Source of the DNA: Diplonema japonicum
Taxonomy: Eukaryota > Euglenozoa > Diplonemea > Diplonemida > Diplonemidae
Assembly (NCBI GenBank): GCA_964019335.1
Contig: OZ025656.1
Coordinates: 783,692 to 847,691, forward strand
DNA length: 64,000 bases
Direction: 5' to 3'
How positions within the stretch are numbered: position 1 is the first letter of the stretch; every line of letters begins with the position of its first letter. Of the stretch, positions 22,660 through 35,136 are shown one piece after another. Below the pieces are notes generated by a model, which had not been told where the DNA came from, ran no database searches, and saw nothing but the letters and a program-made list of their open reading frames with translations. The position numbers and the translations under genes were made by a program.

Positions 22660-23982
22660 ATGCAACCCAACATGTGTCAGGTCCCTCAGGGTGCTACCCT
22701 AACACCTGAGCAGCAGGCGTACTACGCCCATATGCAAGAGTATCAAAAGCAATATCAAAACCATTATCAAAATTTTGCAGCGGCTGAAGCATACCGTATG
22801 GCAGGGTACCAGTATACGTCACAGGCACAGGCTCAGGTCCAAGAACAGGTTGATGTTCCTGGTCACGTAGAGGAAGAGAAGCTGACCGTTGCTTGTGACA
22901 CATCCATGGGGCTTGAACCCAAGCTGCTAACCAATATTCTAGAAGACTACTACTTCAAGGTATGTATAGGTTTCACATGTAACGTATCACAGGAGCTTGT
23001 AAAGTTCACGACGTTCGAAGAGTTGTGTGAGGAGGCGAAAAAAGAAGCGACACATGTGAATGCCTGGGGAGGTATGAGGGGCGACTATAAACGGGCAGAC
23101 AACATGGTGATCGGGCGAAGGAGGTCGGAGTGCAACGAGCATGAAAACAGGTCACCCATGAAGATGTGGTGCATCCTGTACAGAATGTACCAGATCAGGC
23201 TTACCTCAGATCAGCTGAAAACCCTGTTGAAAGAGACTTCGAAGATATGCCTTCGGTGCATGGGTATCCTCTACGTCCGCTTCACACAGCCGCCCGAGGA
23301 CATGGTCGACTGGATCCAAGGAAACCTCAGGGACACTGAGAGCGTTGTGCAGGTGTGTCCGCAAGGGTTGCGAACTGGGACCTCCACCACGCTCTCCAAG
23401 TTGGCAAAAAACGTGCTGCTTGAAATGAATTACCTTGACACGAGGTTTCCTCGTATCCCAGTTAAGAAGCTCCAGGATATAAGAAAGAAGCTTCAAGGTG
23501 AGGATGACTACAACAGAGAAGCAGAAAGGCGATCCGATTGGGTGAAGGACAGCAGAAGTAAGCGTGATGAAAGGGACAGCACAGGAAGGGACCGGGACAG
23601 AGACTTCGGCAGGGATAGGGACAGGGACAGGGACTACGACCGCAAAGAAAAGAAGGAGGATGAAGTCAAGAAGAAGAGGAGGGGTGGTAGACTTGACTTG
23701 GATATGCTCCCACCTAGGAAGGGGGTCGACAGCGATAAGTTGCGTGGCAGGGAACGGAGACTGGAGGAGTTGAGGAGCACCACGAAAAGGTCAGATGACA
23801 AGCGTGAAACTTCACGCACACCTACACCGGAACCCAAGAAGGATGGGGTGAAGGCGTATGACGCGATCAGGGGCGAGGCCCTGAAGAGAACGTATGCACC
23901 CACGTATAACTAATCAACACACCACAGGACGGACAGCAAGACATCCCAGGCAAGGGCAGCTATTCTGAAACTGACGCGCTAG
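22660..23982 (+). CDS. PRPF38B: PRP38-family pre-mRNA splicing factor (PRP38B-like)
   Basis: Exons 22660-22959, 22993-23891 and 23928-23982 give 417 residues. PRP38 proteins join the tri-snRNP and are needed for spliceosome activation. After a Gln/Tyr-rich N-terminus the PRP38 domain spans about residues 85-280 (ILEDYYFK, W-GMRGDYKRADNM, WCILYRMYQIRLT, LGILYVRFTQPP-like, FPRIPV). An RD/RE/KE-rich tail of the SR type follows, including an RDRDRD run, as in PRPF38B. The 33-nt first intron is stop-free and in frame, but the domain alignment needs it removed. The last intron is supported by GTATG/CACAG signals; if unspliced, the protein would end four residues later at 23913. Confidence 0.88.
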
Positions 23983-24240
23983 TACCTAGCAGTTAGCGCC
24001 TAGTTCATCCAACTAGTGCTTGTAAATGTTGTCTTTTGAGTGCATGATTACATTCACCACAGGAGAGGGTCAAGATGGTGATAACGATGATCGGACGCAT
24101 GTAACTAAGTGTCTCCTTCCGGAAACACAAACAGTTGCTCTAACCTCAACGCTATAAGGTCATGTGGCAAGTGCTAGTGATCAGTTGATTTGAGGCTTAC
24201 ATGTTTCACGAGCAATGACACGGGTAGAGCTTTACACAAA

Positions 24241-24435
24241 ATGCCCTCATGTTACAGCATGACGTGCGAGGGGACGACAACAGCAAAGGATCTCCAAGCC
24301 TGCAAGGGTCTCTATGATGTGCACGCCCTTGTGAAGGAGAGGGGCACGGCTGCACAGGCGAAGTACGTGTCTGGCCTTTACAATAACGCACATTGTGAGA
24401 ACTACGGGCTGCCGCAGCTCCCTGCAAAGGAGTGA
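24241..24435 (+). CDS. Small Cys-containing protein, 64 residues
   Basis: A short intron-free frame beginning MPSCYSMTCEG and ending PAKE. It has four Cys (positions 4, 9, about 20 and 53) not arranged as a twin CX9C motif. No family recognised. It sits between two expressed-looking genes with gaps of 258 and 80 nt, and its regular composition favours a real gene. Confidence 0.5.
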   Translation: MPSCYSMTCEGTTTAKDLQACKGLYDVHALVKERGTAAQAKYVSGLYNNAHCENYGLPQLPAKE

Positions 24436-24515
24436 TACACAAGAGAGGAGTGAGCCTTTACTTTGAATATTTTTGCTCTATTTTTTAGCAACAGCACAGC
24501 TATATCATCATCAAG

Positions 24516-25166
24516 ATGGAAACACCAGCACCTGAGGTTAAGGCGGCTGAGGTTGTTGTTGTTGAGGAAGTGAAGACAGAGGAGAAGAGGGAAAGACATA
24601 GGGCAGTAGTGACAAGGATCGGGACGGAGCCACTCCTGGCCATCGAAGGGTTGGGTGAGTTCAGGTTTGCGTACCGCAATGTGAAGAAGAAGCCCGGTGA
24701 GACAAGGCCGTACCTGAACGTAGGTGACGAGGTTGAGTGCAGGTTGACGAAGGCTGCCGTGCCTAAAGCAGTGTCCGTGCGTGTTGTGAAAAAGACACAG
24801 CCCGTGAACACGTACGTACACAACCCTTACGAGGTGACAGTCCCTGAGAACCCTTCTCTGTTTGACTTCCTTGGTGGTGCTGACGGTATTGACGCGATGG
24901 TCGAATCGGTATGCCTGCTTCCTGTCTACCACAGTACACGACAGGCTTTTGACGTTTGCGTGGATGCAGCATGCAAGACCGCTGACGACTTCATCACGGA
25001 GTACGAAGAGGAGTCCTTCTACCCTACCAAGAACGTTGCCGATGACTCCTACGACTGCTACACAAGGTATGGCACGGTCATCTCCCAACGTCGCCTCCTC
25101 AGGTACAACGACGAGGACGTGATAATACTGAGACAGAGAAGCCACTCTGCACCTCCTGTTTACTAA
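24516..25166 (+). CDS. Small protein with a cold-shock/OB-like domain
   Basis: Exons 24516-24908, 24945-25066 and 25103-25166 give 192 residues. Residues about 28-90 (VVTRIGTEPLLAIEGLGEFRFA, then VGDEVECRLT) have the beta-barrel rhythm of a cold-shock/OB domain, in which a basic strand alternates with aromatic residues. The acidic Glu/Val-rich start and the acidic second half match nothing I know. Both introns are 36 nt and stop-free, so a readthrough product with 24 extra residues would also be open. RNA binding is a guess from the domain only. Confidence 0.7.
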   Translation: METPAPEVKAAEVVVVEEVKTEEKRERHRAVVTRIGTEPLLAIEGLGEFRFAYRNVKKKPGETRPYLNVGDEVECRLTKAAVPKAVSVRVVKKTQPVNTYVHNPYEVTVPENPSLFDFLGGADGIDAMVESVCLLPVYHSTRQAFDVCVDAACKTADDFITEYEEESFYPTKNVADDSYDCYTRYGTVISQRRLLRYNDEDVIILRQRSHSAPPVY

Positions 25167-25790
25167 ACCTTTACTTTCTTCCCTTAGACCTGGTGTTCCA
25201 TATCTCCCTTGAATGGAGTCTTCCGTTCTGTGTCTCGAACGGATGCCTTTTTTTTAAATATATATTTTTGGGTTGTTAGAAGTCAATTAAGAAAGAAATA
25301 GAAGAAACTTTGTTTCCTCCCTCTCACCCGCCCTTCCCATTTTTTTTTCCAAGCAAGGCTGACTCTTTAGGGGGTGTTGCTGTGGGGGTTGTGCGTGCCT
25401 CCGCTTCAAAGAGTTAGAAGTGTTTGTTCTCGCGCGTTGCGTGATATTTGTTTTGTGTTTTTTTTTTTTCTATTCTCTCCCCCTTTTCTTCCTTTCTCTC
25501 TTTATTTTCCACTTTTTTCTTTCCTTGGGTGCCTCTCTAGTTTTCTAGTATGCCATCTGGCACCTTGCGTACCTCGCAGAGACCACGCACCCTCTTCAAG
25601 CAAGGAGCCAATGGCTAGAGTGCCTTTTACCTACTGCTCGCCACAGGTTCCCCTTTGGCCAGCTGTCGGATCGTGTCCGACACTTTACAGAAAAAGCTTC
25701 CCCTCAAAAAAGGAAGGAGCGAAAGAATGAGAAGGTTAAGATGCCACAACATGAGCAGGGGGACATCGCAAAAAAAAAAAAGAAGAAGAT

Positions 25791-25817
25791 AATAAATAAA
25801 TAAATAAATAAATAAAT
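25791..25817. repeat. (AATA)n microsatellite
   Basis: About six and a half AATA tetranucleotides in the intergenic gap upstream of the UBR-box gene. Confidence 0.9.
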
Positions 25818-25834
25818 ATAAAGAACGAATGAAC

Positions 25835-25858
25835 AAGGAGCCCTCGGGGGCTCTTTTT
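25835..25858 (+). terminator. Hairpin plus T run (terminator-like)
   Basis: AAGGAGCCC pairs with GGGCTCTTT around a TCGG loop (nine pairs, one G-U) and the 3' arm runs into a T stretch. It looks like a bacterial intrinsic terminator, but this is a eukaryotic intergenic region, so its role is unknown; a 3'-end or Pol III stop signal is possible. Confidence 0.3.
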
Positions 25859-26154
25859 GTTGTTTGGAAAAAACGGCTCGTTGCGTGTGATGAGTCAAAA
25901 GAAAATGAAACAAGAAAGATATTTGAAGAAATCGCCATGCAAGCTGCGAACGGTGCCCAACATGTTAGCACACGGTTTGGTTTTCCTCCCTACTTCTTGC
26001 TGCCTATACGTGTCGCGAAGTCCTAACAGGGCCTCGTTTACTCCCCAGGCGCAGAACAACTACTGACAACCGAGAAATAAAAAAAAGTGAAAAGGAAGTC
26101 TCCATTATTTTTTATCAATTTTTTTCTTTGTATTGTACCCAACTCCGCATAGGG

Positions 26155-29100
26155 ATGCACACCGAGCACATGGAATCTGTACTTGCTGCGTCGCGTGATG
26201 ACGTCAGTAACATCACCGCAGCGATTGACTCAGCAGGGGATTCATGGAACCCACACAACTTGTGCGACATGGCGAAATTTCTTCTGAGGGACGGGCTGGA
26301 GGAGTACCCGGCTGCGCTGACGGAGAGGAAGGGTGTGTGTGGAAAGACATGGGACAACAGCCTTGCTGTGAAGTGCACGACATGCCAAGCAGACGCCAAC
26401 TGTGCTCTCTGTGTGGAATGCTTCGACGAGACGCTGCACGTTGGCCACGACTGGCGCATGATCCAGTCAGGAGGGGGGATGTGTGACTGCGGCGACGCGA
26501 CGGCATGGGATCCCAAGGGCTTCTGCAAGCAGCACCGTGGCATCAAAGAAGACGAAGATCCCAGAGACGGTGTCCCTCTCGAAGTGTCGTGCAGAGCAAC
26601 CTGCGTGGTAGCAGGCCTCATGTCTGTTTTGAAAAGGTCGTGCATGTGCGCTGTCTCAGACGACGCAACACTGTTTGATAAAGCGGGCGGTGCCGTAAAG
26701 GTGATCGTCGTGGTGTCTAAGTGCCTTACCTTCATTGCGTCTTTGGGCAGTGCCACAGCGAGGATCGTGGCAGAGTTGCTATGCGAAGGCATGTTGACAA
26801 AGGACCACGAGGACAGCCCCCATTTCTGGCTAATGAAGATTGCGTTTTCGAATTACGACAAGCTGGGTAGCAAGTTCCCCTCTATCATGAAGGACTTCTA
26901 TATGACATTGATGCCTGACTTCCACATGAGGAAAATGTTTGCCTTGGGCTACTCGCGCAATCTGCAGCAAGCACATGGGTACAGTGGAAGCTGGTGCGAA
27001 GCGCTGTCTGTGCAGTTCCTCACAGTCCCGTCTATTGTCAACCAGTTCCAGAAGCCCGACCCCTCGATTTTGAGCCCTGGGTTATTCCACTCTATCAGCC
27101 AGGGCATCATAGTGTATTTGAAGGAGTTGTTGAGGGGCATTGATGGCTACCAAGGGATAAGGTTTGAAGTGGAAGGTCTGCAGACATCAGAGAAACTATC
27201 CTTGTCGAGCGATAGGAGTAGCAGCAATGCCATGAGCAAGTGTTGGCAGCTCATCTGCGACTTTGTGATGTGTCTGCGGTCAGACATCAAGCACTCATGG
27301 TACTGTTGCAATGAAAAGATAATCTTAGACAGATTCTTGTATCATATGCTCGTGCTCCAGCAGTCTTTATCCTGCCATCGTGTGGACGCAGACATGTTCG
27401 AGCCCACTTGCATCAGACACGAGCTGAAGTGCTGCTCTGTGTCAGAACGATTAGCGGAGGGTGTCGTCTTGGTACCTGACGTTTCAGATGTAAAAAAGCT
27501 CACGGGTGAAGTGGTGCGTTTCTTGGATGCGTTCTTGTCGAATGCTCTGCTGCACCGACCAATCGAGGCGGGTCTACCATGGCTGCATGAGAACAACATC
27601 TATGAATGCAAAGAACACGGTGTTTTCTTCCAGCTCCCGCTGCACAGATTCATGACCAACATCGTGCACCGCGTGGTGCAGCAGCAACCGACGTTGGACG
27701 TCAAAGAATACCTGCCGGAGGACTTTGTCAAAAACTGCCATAACTACATGGAGCCTATCATCACTGTGAAACTAGCGACAGCGCAAGTGTTGGCCGGGAT
27801 GTGGAGAAGAAACCACATGGGCATAGAATACCAAGCCGATTGGTACAGCATCCCTAACTTCCAGCCTTATTTCCTCATTCCTGACCTCTTCTTTTTGCAG
27901 CTTGGAACGGTTCTCGGACCCACTGCCATGGCAGTCCATCTTGCGCACCGCTTTAGCGCCCACCAGCCTCTGGTATGAAACATGTATTCGCTACCCTTTA
28001 TACATTATATTTCATCACTCACAGCTGCCGCCCGACGAAGAAGCACGTGAATATGAGGTGCTCGGTTCTTTCCTGAGACTTGTCTTAGTGCTCGCCACAG
28101 ATAGAACGCGCTCTGCACCCCGCCCTCAGGAGGTATGCTCTTGGCACATGCTAAATCATTCTCAGAAGAAATGGCTCTACTACCGTGTCATCCATACCCT
28201 GGCTCAGGGCCCGAAGAAGTTCTCGGAGCTCGTCCAAGCCCACAGCTCAGAGGAAGAAGAAGATGAGCCAACTAATTTACTTGAAGCTTTACTCAAGGAA
28301 TGTGCTAGCTCTGTTGACGGCATTGAAGGGAGGCAGTTCACATTGAAGAAGGAGTGCTGGACAGATGTGAACCCTTATGAGATCGGCTGGGCAGAGACGA
28401 CAACTACCAAAGCCGATGCGGAGTTTGCGAAGATTAAGAGTGGGAGAACTTTTGTGCCTCTACAAAAGCCGGTGCCTACTTTCCCTAGCATTTCGCCTAT
28501 CCTTGGCATCTTACACAACGAGGTGACACTTTCTATTGCGGTAGCTGCCATATCGTGCATGAATGAAAACATTGTGAGGAAGTCCCTAGACATTATCCTG
28601 CTAGCCCTACGTACTAGGGACGAGTACAAAGCAGCCTGGAGCATTGCTGCTAAACCTGAGCAAAGGTTTTACGCTTGTAAGCGAACCATGGATGGAGTTG
28701 ATGTTCTTATCCCGAAGGTTTTGCAATGGGAGGTATGCTAAGGTAGGCTGTTAGCAAACACATACAGAATAATGGTGAGCCTCCCAACGTGCCCAAGCTG
28801 TTGACCACACCTTGCAACGAGATGATGCCCCTGGAGCACGTTTTGAAGGTGCTGAAGGCTCCTAACCTGAAGGATTTGCACCCTGCGGCAAGGGACATTA
28901 TTTCTGAGATGCGTGGTTGCGACGAGGAGTTTGTGAAGCTGATTGATGAGCTGAGTGAAACGCTCCCCAATGGAGGGGGTGCCTGTGAAATAAAGGCACG
29001 GAAGGCAAAGGGCAAGGCAAAGCAGAAAGCAATGCTTAGCAAGATGCAGCAGCAGCACGCGGCACTTGAGTTCCAGTTCTCTGACGACGAGAATGAAGAC

Positions 29101-31245
29101 GCAAGCGAGGAAGGAGAAGTGAGGGAATCACTCCACCGTGATCTCGACTTCGGCTGGATGGAGGATTCGACCTGCTGCCTGTGCAACATGGTATGAATCG
29201 CTCACCTAAAACTTTAACAGGTTGAGTCACCGCACAACAACACGGATATTGGTCTTGTCGCCTTGACATCGAAGGGGAACGCGCTGTCTAAATGCTTCAG
29301 TGCCGTAAACGACTCGCCACCCAGCAAGAAGCAGAGGTACGAAGAGGAAGGTGATCAGGGCAATGAATTCTGCTCTCCGATGAACGGCGACAAGGGTCAC
29401 ACCATCGTTCACACATGCGGACACTTTGTTCATTTTGACTGCCTTGATAGCCATATTAAGCACATCAGGCACTCTGCCGACATTGCGGTGCTGCTTAATC
29501 GTGACACCTTCAAAGGCATTGATGTTTTGGATTTAAGGCTCAGCGAGTACTTGTGCCCTCTCTGCAGCAGGATCTGCAATACATTGTGCCCTGTATGTAC
29601 GCTTTCACGCCACATACAATACAGATCATCGGAACTCAAGAGGGCAATAAGACTTCAAAGCTACAGCGATGGGAGAAGTTCCCCTCCCTCCTCACTCAGA
29701 AGCCAGCTGAGGTATGACACTATCTCAGGACACACTTGCAGGAGGACCTAAGTAGGGACGAAGGGGAGCTGGAGGAGTTGTTCAACGAGATTAGCAGCGA
29801 CGTCGAGCTGTGCGGCGAGGAGCGCAGGCTGCCGCATGATGATGCTGCCTTTATCCACCGAATTGAGACCTTCAAGAAGAACTTGTGTGAAGCACAATTC
29901 AAGAAGGATAAGGCTGTGAGGACGGGGTCACCCATGGTGCTGTGGGCACAACAGGTCGCTATCACTGAGATCGCGGGAAGGTTTGAAGCGGCGGACACTG
30001 TCATCCCTATGAAGTATGCACCAAGAGTTATATGAATTGTTTCAGGAAGCTTGCTTCTCTGCGCTGCCAACTGAAGGCACTGCTCACAGTCCAGCAGGTA
30101 TGCATTCCTATTGGTAATCGTCACACATGACAGTACGAGGTGACGTCCCAGAGAGCTTTTAGGTCTCTGCTCCACATAGCAAGCGATGAAGAACCCGATG
30201 TCCAGCCTCTCTTGGTATGCAACTGATGACATAGCCCATGGCACATAAACAGGCCTCTGACGTATTTGGGATTTGGGTGCAAACAACGATTAACGTGTCT
30301 CTGCGCAACGAAGACATCAAGCATGCTGGCCACCGATTCCTCTTAAGAAGGGCTGTCGAAGCTCAGCTTGTTGCGTTGATTCTAAGGCTGCTCGCAGCTG
30401 GCTATGAGATTGAAAACAAGGTGATCTCAGTTATTGTGCTTTCACTTGCCTCGTACTTGCCGAGAGGGCAGAAGAAGAAGAAACCTGATTTTGATGTGAT
30501 TCTGTACTTGGCAAAGGAAATGAGTGTCTTCTTGTCTTGGATGGTGATCGCTGACTATGCTATAACGGCACCCTTGGCTGCGGAGAACCTTATCCTCCCC
30601 AGCTACGATAAGCCTGAGGAGTCCATGAAGATCGTCGCCTCGCTGTTGCTGGACGAGCGTTATGGCTCTGTGGAAGGCATCGCCAAGATTCTGGTGTCGC
30701 GTGAAGGGGATCTTGGGACACTTGATGGATGGGCAAGCTGCTTGGAGCACAGGCAGGTGGGTATCCCGGCACCATACTTCAGCCACTTATTGCCAAGACT
30801 CATCGACCTCCCCAGCGACTACGTCGCTTTGATAAACAAGTACCACAACGCAACGGGCAAGTGTGGTAATGTTCCTTCCAAGCCTGTCCTCTGTCTTAGT
30901 TGTGGAGAGCTGGTGTGTGCTAGCGGAAAGTGCTGTAGTAGAGGTTCCGATGGACCCGGTACAGCGCACGCGCGACAATGCGGAATGGGCCAGAGCTTAT
31001 TCCTTGAGATCAAAAGCACGAAGCTTATTGCAGTTGACATCCCACGCAAGTGCGTGATACCCTCTGTTTATACAGACTCTTATGGTGAGGATGACCCAGA
31101 TCTGGAACGAGGTCGCCCTTTGTTCTTGAACCAGGCCCGACTGGACCGCATCACCCGCATTGCTTCGTTGGGAATGTATGGTTTTGACACATCAATTATT
31201 GAGACCACGACGGTGAATAAGTCGGGGGAGTTTAGCGATTTCTGA
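26155..31245 (+). CDS. UBR-box E3 ubiquitin ligase (N-recognin, UBR1/2-like)
   Basis: Ten exons (introns 27973-28024, 28133-28165, 28733-28767, 29191-29220, 29593-29624, 29712-29741, 30014-30045, 30098-30133, 30215-30252) encode 1590 residues. The UBR zinc box lies at about residues 61-125 (CGKTW, CTTCQ, CALCVECF, HVGHDW, CDCGD), the fold that binds destabilising N-terminal residues. A helical middle follows, with an M-W-RN segment and a DLFFLQLG strand as in UBR1/2. A RING-H2 at about residues 966-1096 starts with CCLC, has CGHFVHFDCL and ends with YLCPLC. The C-terminal autoinhibitory-type domain has Cys/His pairs (CLSCGELVC...CC...H...C) and a YGEDDPDLERG motif typical of this family. The length is near the usual 1700-1900. 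It should ubiquitinate N-degron proteins. Confidence 0.93.
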
Positions 31246-31327
31246 TTTATTTTTTTAGCTATTTATTATATTTCGTGAGGTAGGGCTTGTTGGATGACAG
31301 TTCTTACAGATGTAACATATTGAAAAA

Positions 31328-34300
31328 ATGGAATTAGAAAAGAGAGACCTGGATGTGCGATGCGAGGACGAGATCAGCAGGTTGCGTGACACTGTCAGGC
31401 AGCTGAAGGAGCGAGAAGCTGACGATGTGGCGGCATTCAAAATGAGCACTCAGCGCAGTCTTGAAGCGAAGAATGCCGAGATACACGACCTGCAGAACAG
31501 AATCGACGAGTTGTCCCTCGAGAACGGTGAGCTCCGCATCCAGCTTAAGAGGGCGCTGGAAAATGAGTCGGAGTGCAAAAAGGAATGTGAGCGGAGGAGC
31601 CATGTTATTTCGTGCCAAAGGTCAACAATGGCAAAGTTTGGGAAGCAGGCACAAGAGAACAGGGTGTCGCAGTCACACAGCTTCATGCAAGACGCGATGT
31701 TCATGCGCGCACTCCGAGCACGAGTTGGTGAGCTGCAGAAGGTAAGCGACAGTATTGAAGCGTCTCTCGACAGCAAGAACTGGTTGCTTGTTGCTGACAA
31801 TCCCTATGAAGACGAGGCGGTAGGGGGCATTTGTCCTGAGTGCACGACCGCGGGGTGTCAGCCAGACCCCGTGGGCATTGGGCACAGCGTGAAGGTTGTC
31901 ATCATCACCAGGAATGCAGAAGGGATGCCGTGCCGTGGGGCATCAGTAAGAGATTTTGAGATCGCGACTGTAGGCACCATCACTGATGTGTCAGCCGTCC
32001 ATGGATCGAGGTCGTGCTTTGCACTCTCTTTTATCCCCAGGGAGGTAGGCAGGTGCGGCATCATTGTGACATATAGAGGACACTCTGTCACGTGCACGAC
32101 GTCAAGTGTGGCAACAAGTGAACCATTTGACAGCAAACAGACAGCTATCATGCTCTCGCCCAACCCCGTGCAGTCAGGTGTGCAGGTGACGGGGACAGTA
32201 ATTACTAAGAATGCGCAGGGTCTTGTCATACCATCTCCGCACCCTTCAGAGTTTTCCGCCGTGGCACTAGGCAACGCGACTATGTTGTCGCCGCTCAGAC
32301 AATGTGAGGAATGCCCTTCTCAGTTGACGTTCACATTCGTTCCGAATGAGGTGGGTAGGAGCGGTGTTGCTCTTAGCTACGGTGACGTTTCGAAGACAGC
32401 AGCAGTAGAAGTGGTCGACGTTCTCACGCCAGCCATCAGCACGATGCACACTGTTCTGAGCTGCTCCCCTAACCCCGCAAAAATAGATGAGGAAGTGACA
32501 GTCTTCCTCACAACGCGGTCAGCATCGGGTGTACCCACGGCTGGTGCATCGATAGAAGACTTGAGGAATCTGCGCCCGGTGGGTGGTGCCTCTCATCTGC
32601 AGCCTTTTGAAGCAGTTTCGCCGTCTACTTTCAAAACAACGTTTATCGCGAGAAAGGTATTTAACACCATTCATAACCACTACTTAGGCTGGTGCATCGG
32701 GCATTGCTGTGTCCTTTATGGGTCTCACGTTATATGCTACTACTATGGCGGTGACTGGCCCAGAGAGCATCGATCTGTCGAAGACATCGATGTCTTGCAG
32801 CCAGCGAGATGTGTCAGTTGACTTTCCTGTCGACATTCTCATCACGTCGCGAGACAAATGGGGTGCACCCTTCCCCTGTAAGAACGAGGCGGCCTGGAGC
32901 CTGTCGGCAGAGGTACAATAATGCAAGCCATTATTTACAATAACACAGGAGCCGTCACTCGAGATCATATCTATGGAAAAGATCGGGTGCTGCACTATGA
33001 AAGGCCAACTACGGCCCAAGGTGCCTGGCCGTCACACTGTGGAACTCTTGAACTGTAACGATGAGGTGACGAAGCTGACATTGGATGTTCTTCCCAAGCA
33101 GCTGTGGGATGTACGCCACACCAGACTCCTGGTGCGCAAAGATGTAGGATATGATGTGACGCAGCAGTCCAGCGCTGTTGCACAAGGCGAACCGCTAGAG
33201 GTGGTTTCCGAACTTGAGACAGCCTTGCTAGTATGATGCCGTCATTATTGTTACTATCACAGGTGATCACAACATTCTCGCAGGCTGGCCTTCCTGCTAT
33301 TGGTCCCCCTGCTTCTGCTATCAGCATAACGGGAGCGGTGGCAAGTCCAGTGATTAAGGTCAGCGAAGGTGTCTATCAGAGCCACATCTCTTGCTTCCGA
33401 CCAGGTTTACTGGAGCTTCGCGTATGACATTTGAAAGCACATGAACCACACCGCAGGTGGACATGGATGGGGAAGCGATCTCGACGTCACTTCCAGTCGT
33501 GGCATCAGGTGGTCCAGCAGACCCACGCAGGACTGTTGTTGAGTGCAGGCCGGACACTGTGCTACAAGGCGACACGGTGTCAGCGCTTATCTCATTTTAC
33601 GACATAGAAGGGAATCCTGCACCAGCACCTGATACGTCACAACTCGCTCTGGAGCCCATTGGCGGCATAACAACCCTCACAAGGGTCGCACCCGCGATGG
33701 ACACAAGGCTTGGGATGTCGACACTCGAGGTATGGCTGGTGGAGGTTGTAGAATCTTTCACAGGTGGTGTTTGTCTGCGAGGAGGCTGGCCAGTCAGGTC
33801 TCGTTGTGAGACATGACAACCACTCTGTGGAATCGTACACCACAGTCTGCACGACGGATTCCCTTGATTCAGGACCGTGCTGTTTGGTATGAATCTTTCT
33901 ACATCATGCACGCACACAGAGCACAACCGACATATCTCTTTCCCCTAACCCTGTCCGCCCTGGGCATCAGGTGCAGTGCTTGATCACAATACGCGACTAC
34001 CGGAGTGCCCCTCTGCACAGCGTGATCATGGAGCCTATCAGCATCGTACTAAGACCTTTGGTAAACACAGCACGTGTCTCAACGAAGGTATGCCCCAAGC
34101 ATATCTTCAATATTTGACTAAAGGTACAAGCTGTACCCGGTGCATCCAACACATGGATAGCGTCATTCACTGCGGGTGACGACCCTGGTGAAACAGGTGT
34201 TGCTGTGGAGGTGAACGGCTACGTAGTCGTGGCAACTACCACAGGTGTGACAACGTTAGGCATGCATGAAATCCACAGTTGAGGAAGAGCTCTTTGATGG

Positions 34301-35098
34301 CTTAGATGATGAACTACAGCGTTTGCGAGAGCTCACAAACAGGCTGTACGACGACACGGAAAGGGACTTGAATGCAACAAACGCATCGAGCTTGCAGAAT
34401 GCCTCGATGGTATGCGTTTTGAAAAAAGCAATACACTTATTTGCTAGGACACGACTGCACGCGTTGCACAAGAACAATTGCTAGAAATCGAGGAGAACAG
34501 ACAGAGGCACATAGCGCAGAACCAGCAAAGGCGTGAAGCAAGGACGATGTTCCCCCACTTTGGGTTGGAGGTCACTGATAGCATCAAGTTTCATGGTAAG
34601 TATGGAGCCCGGTTTGAGTATGCCGGTGTGAAGGTTGTTGCAGTGAAAGGTGCTGCGCAGAAGGCAGGCATTGTGCCCGACGACACCATCACTATGATTG
34701 AGGGGTCGTCAGTAGTTTTCTTGTCCGACATAAAAGATTTACTGCGTGATTCCAAGCCAGGCGTGCCAGTGCAGCTATGTGTGCGATCTAAGTACGATAG
34801 CATCGAGAGGGGCATTTCGATTGTGCCTGATAAGTCCCCAGTGCCGACTGACCAGCGGATGGGGTACACAAGGCGCGTGAAGGTGAACCCTGTGGAAATG
34901 GGGCTTCCGGCAGAAACACCTTCACTTCCGCGCGTAGCCAGCATGGCTGACGACTCGCCAAGTAGAGGGACTAGGAGGTATATTCAAAGTAGTTATGAAC
35001 AAAACACAGCCCGTCACTTGGGACGGAGAGCAAACGAACGAATTCACCGAGGCCACGGATCCGATACGAGTAGTGTATCTCTTGTACGTTGTACTTAG
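31328..35098 (+). CDS. Coiled-coil, filamin-like Ig repeat and PDZ protein
   Basis: Introns 32657-32687, 32913-32948, 33231-33262, 33422-33456, 33730-33763, 33887-33919, 34088-34123, 34245-34278 and 34410-34447 leave 1153 residues. Residues 1-150 form a coiled coil. Several Ig-like beta modules of filamin style follow; repeated cues are SPNPV or SPNPA at module starts and a FxPxEVGRxGI or FTAGDDPGETG turn. A short coiled segment is next, then a PDZ domain (about 34590-34800: VKVVAVKGAAQKAGIVPDDTI) and a basic tail. It looks like a cytoskeletal or membrane scaffold. The start is an ATG 17 bases after a TTACAG. Only 38 nt separate it from the next, related scaffold gene. Confidence 0.8.
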
Positions 35099-35136
35099 CT
35101 TTATACCTTTGCATTGACACTTCATTACCGACAGGG

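Larger units (their letters stand above)
25167..26154. other. Long intergenic gap with hairpins and homopolymers
   Basis: This 988-bp stretch has no recognisable gene; the ATG frame 25829-26026 (65 codons) is not supported by similarity. It contains long T runs, an (AATA)n array, a 7-bp hairpin at 25664-25682 (TGTCGGA, five-base loop, TCCGACA) and a stronger hairpin at 25835-25858. It may be a boundary between transcription units. Confidence 0.55.

Noticed and set aside
18371-26154. tRNA genes in the long gaps
   Set aside because: No A-box/B-box pair with a cloverleaf could be found by eye in 18371-19120 or 25167-26154.
27902-28000. Alternative frame starting LERFSDPLPW after a CAG at 27900 in the UBR gene
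   Set aside because: The DLFFLQLG...HLAHRFS reading in the original frame matches UBR1/2 at this place and joins in phase to the next exon through the GTATG intron at 27973.
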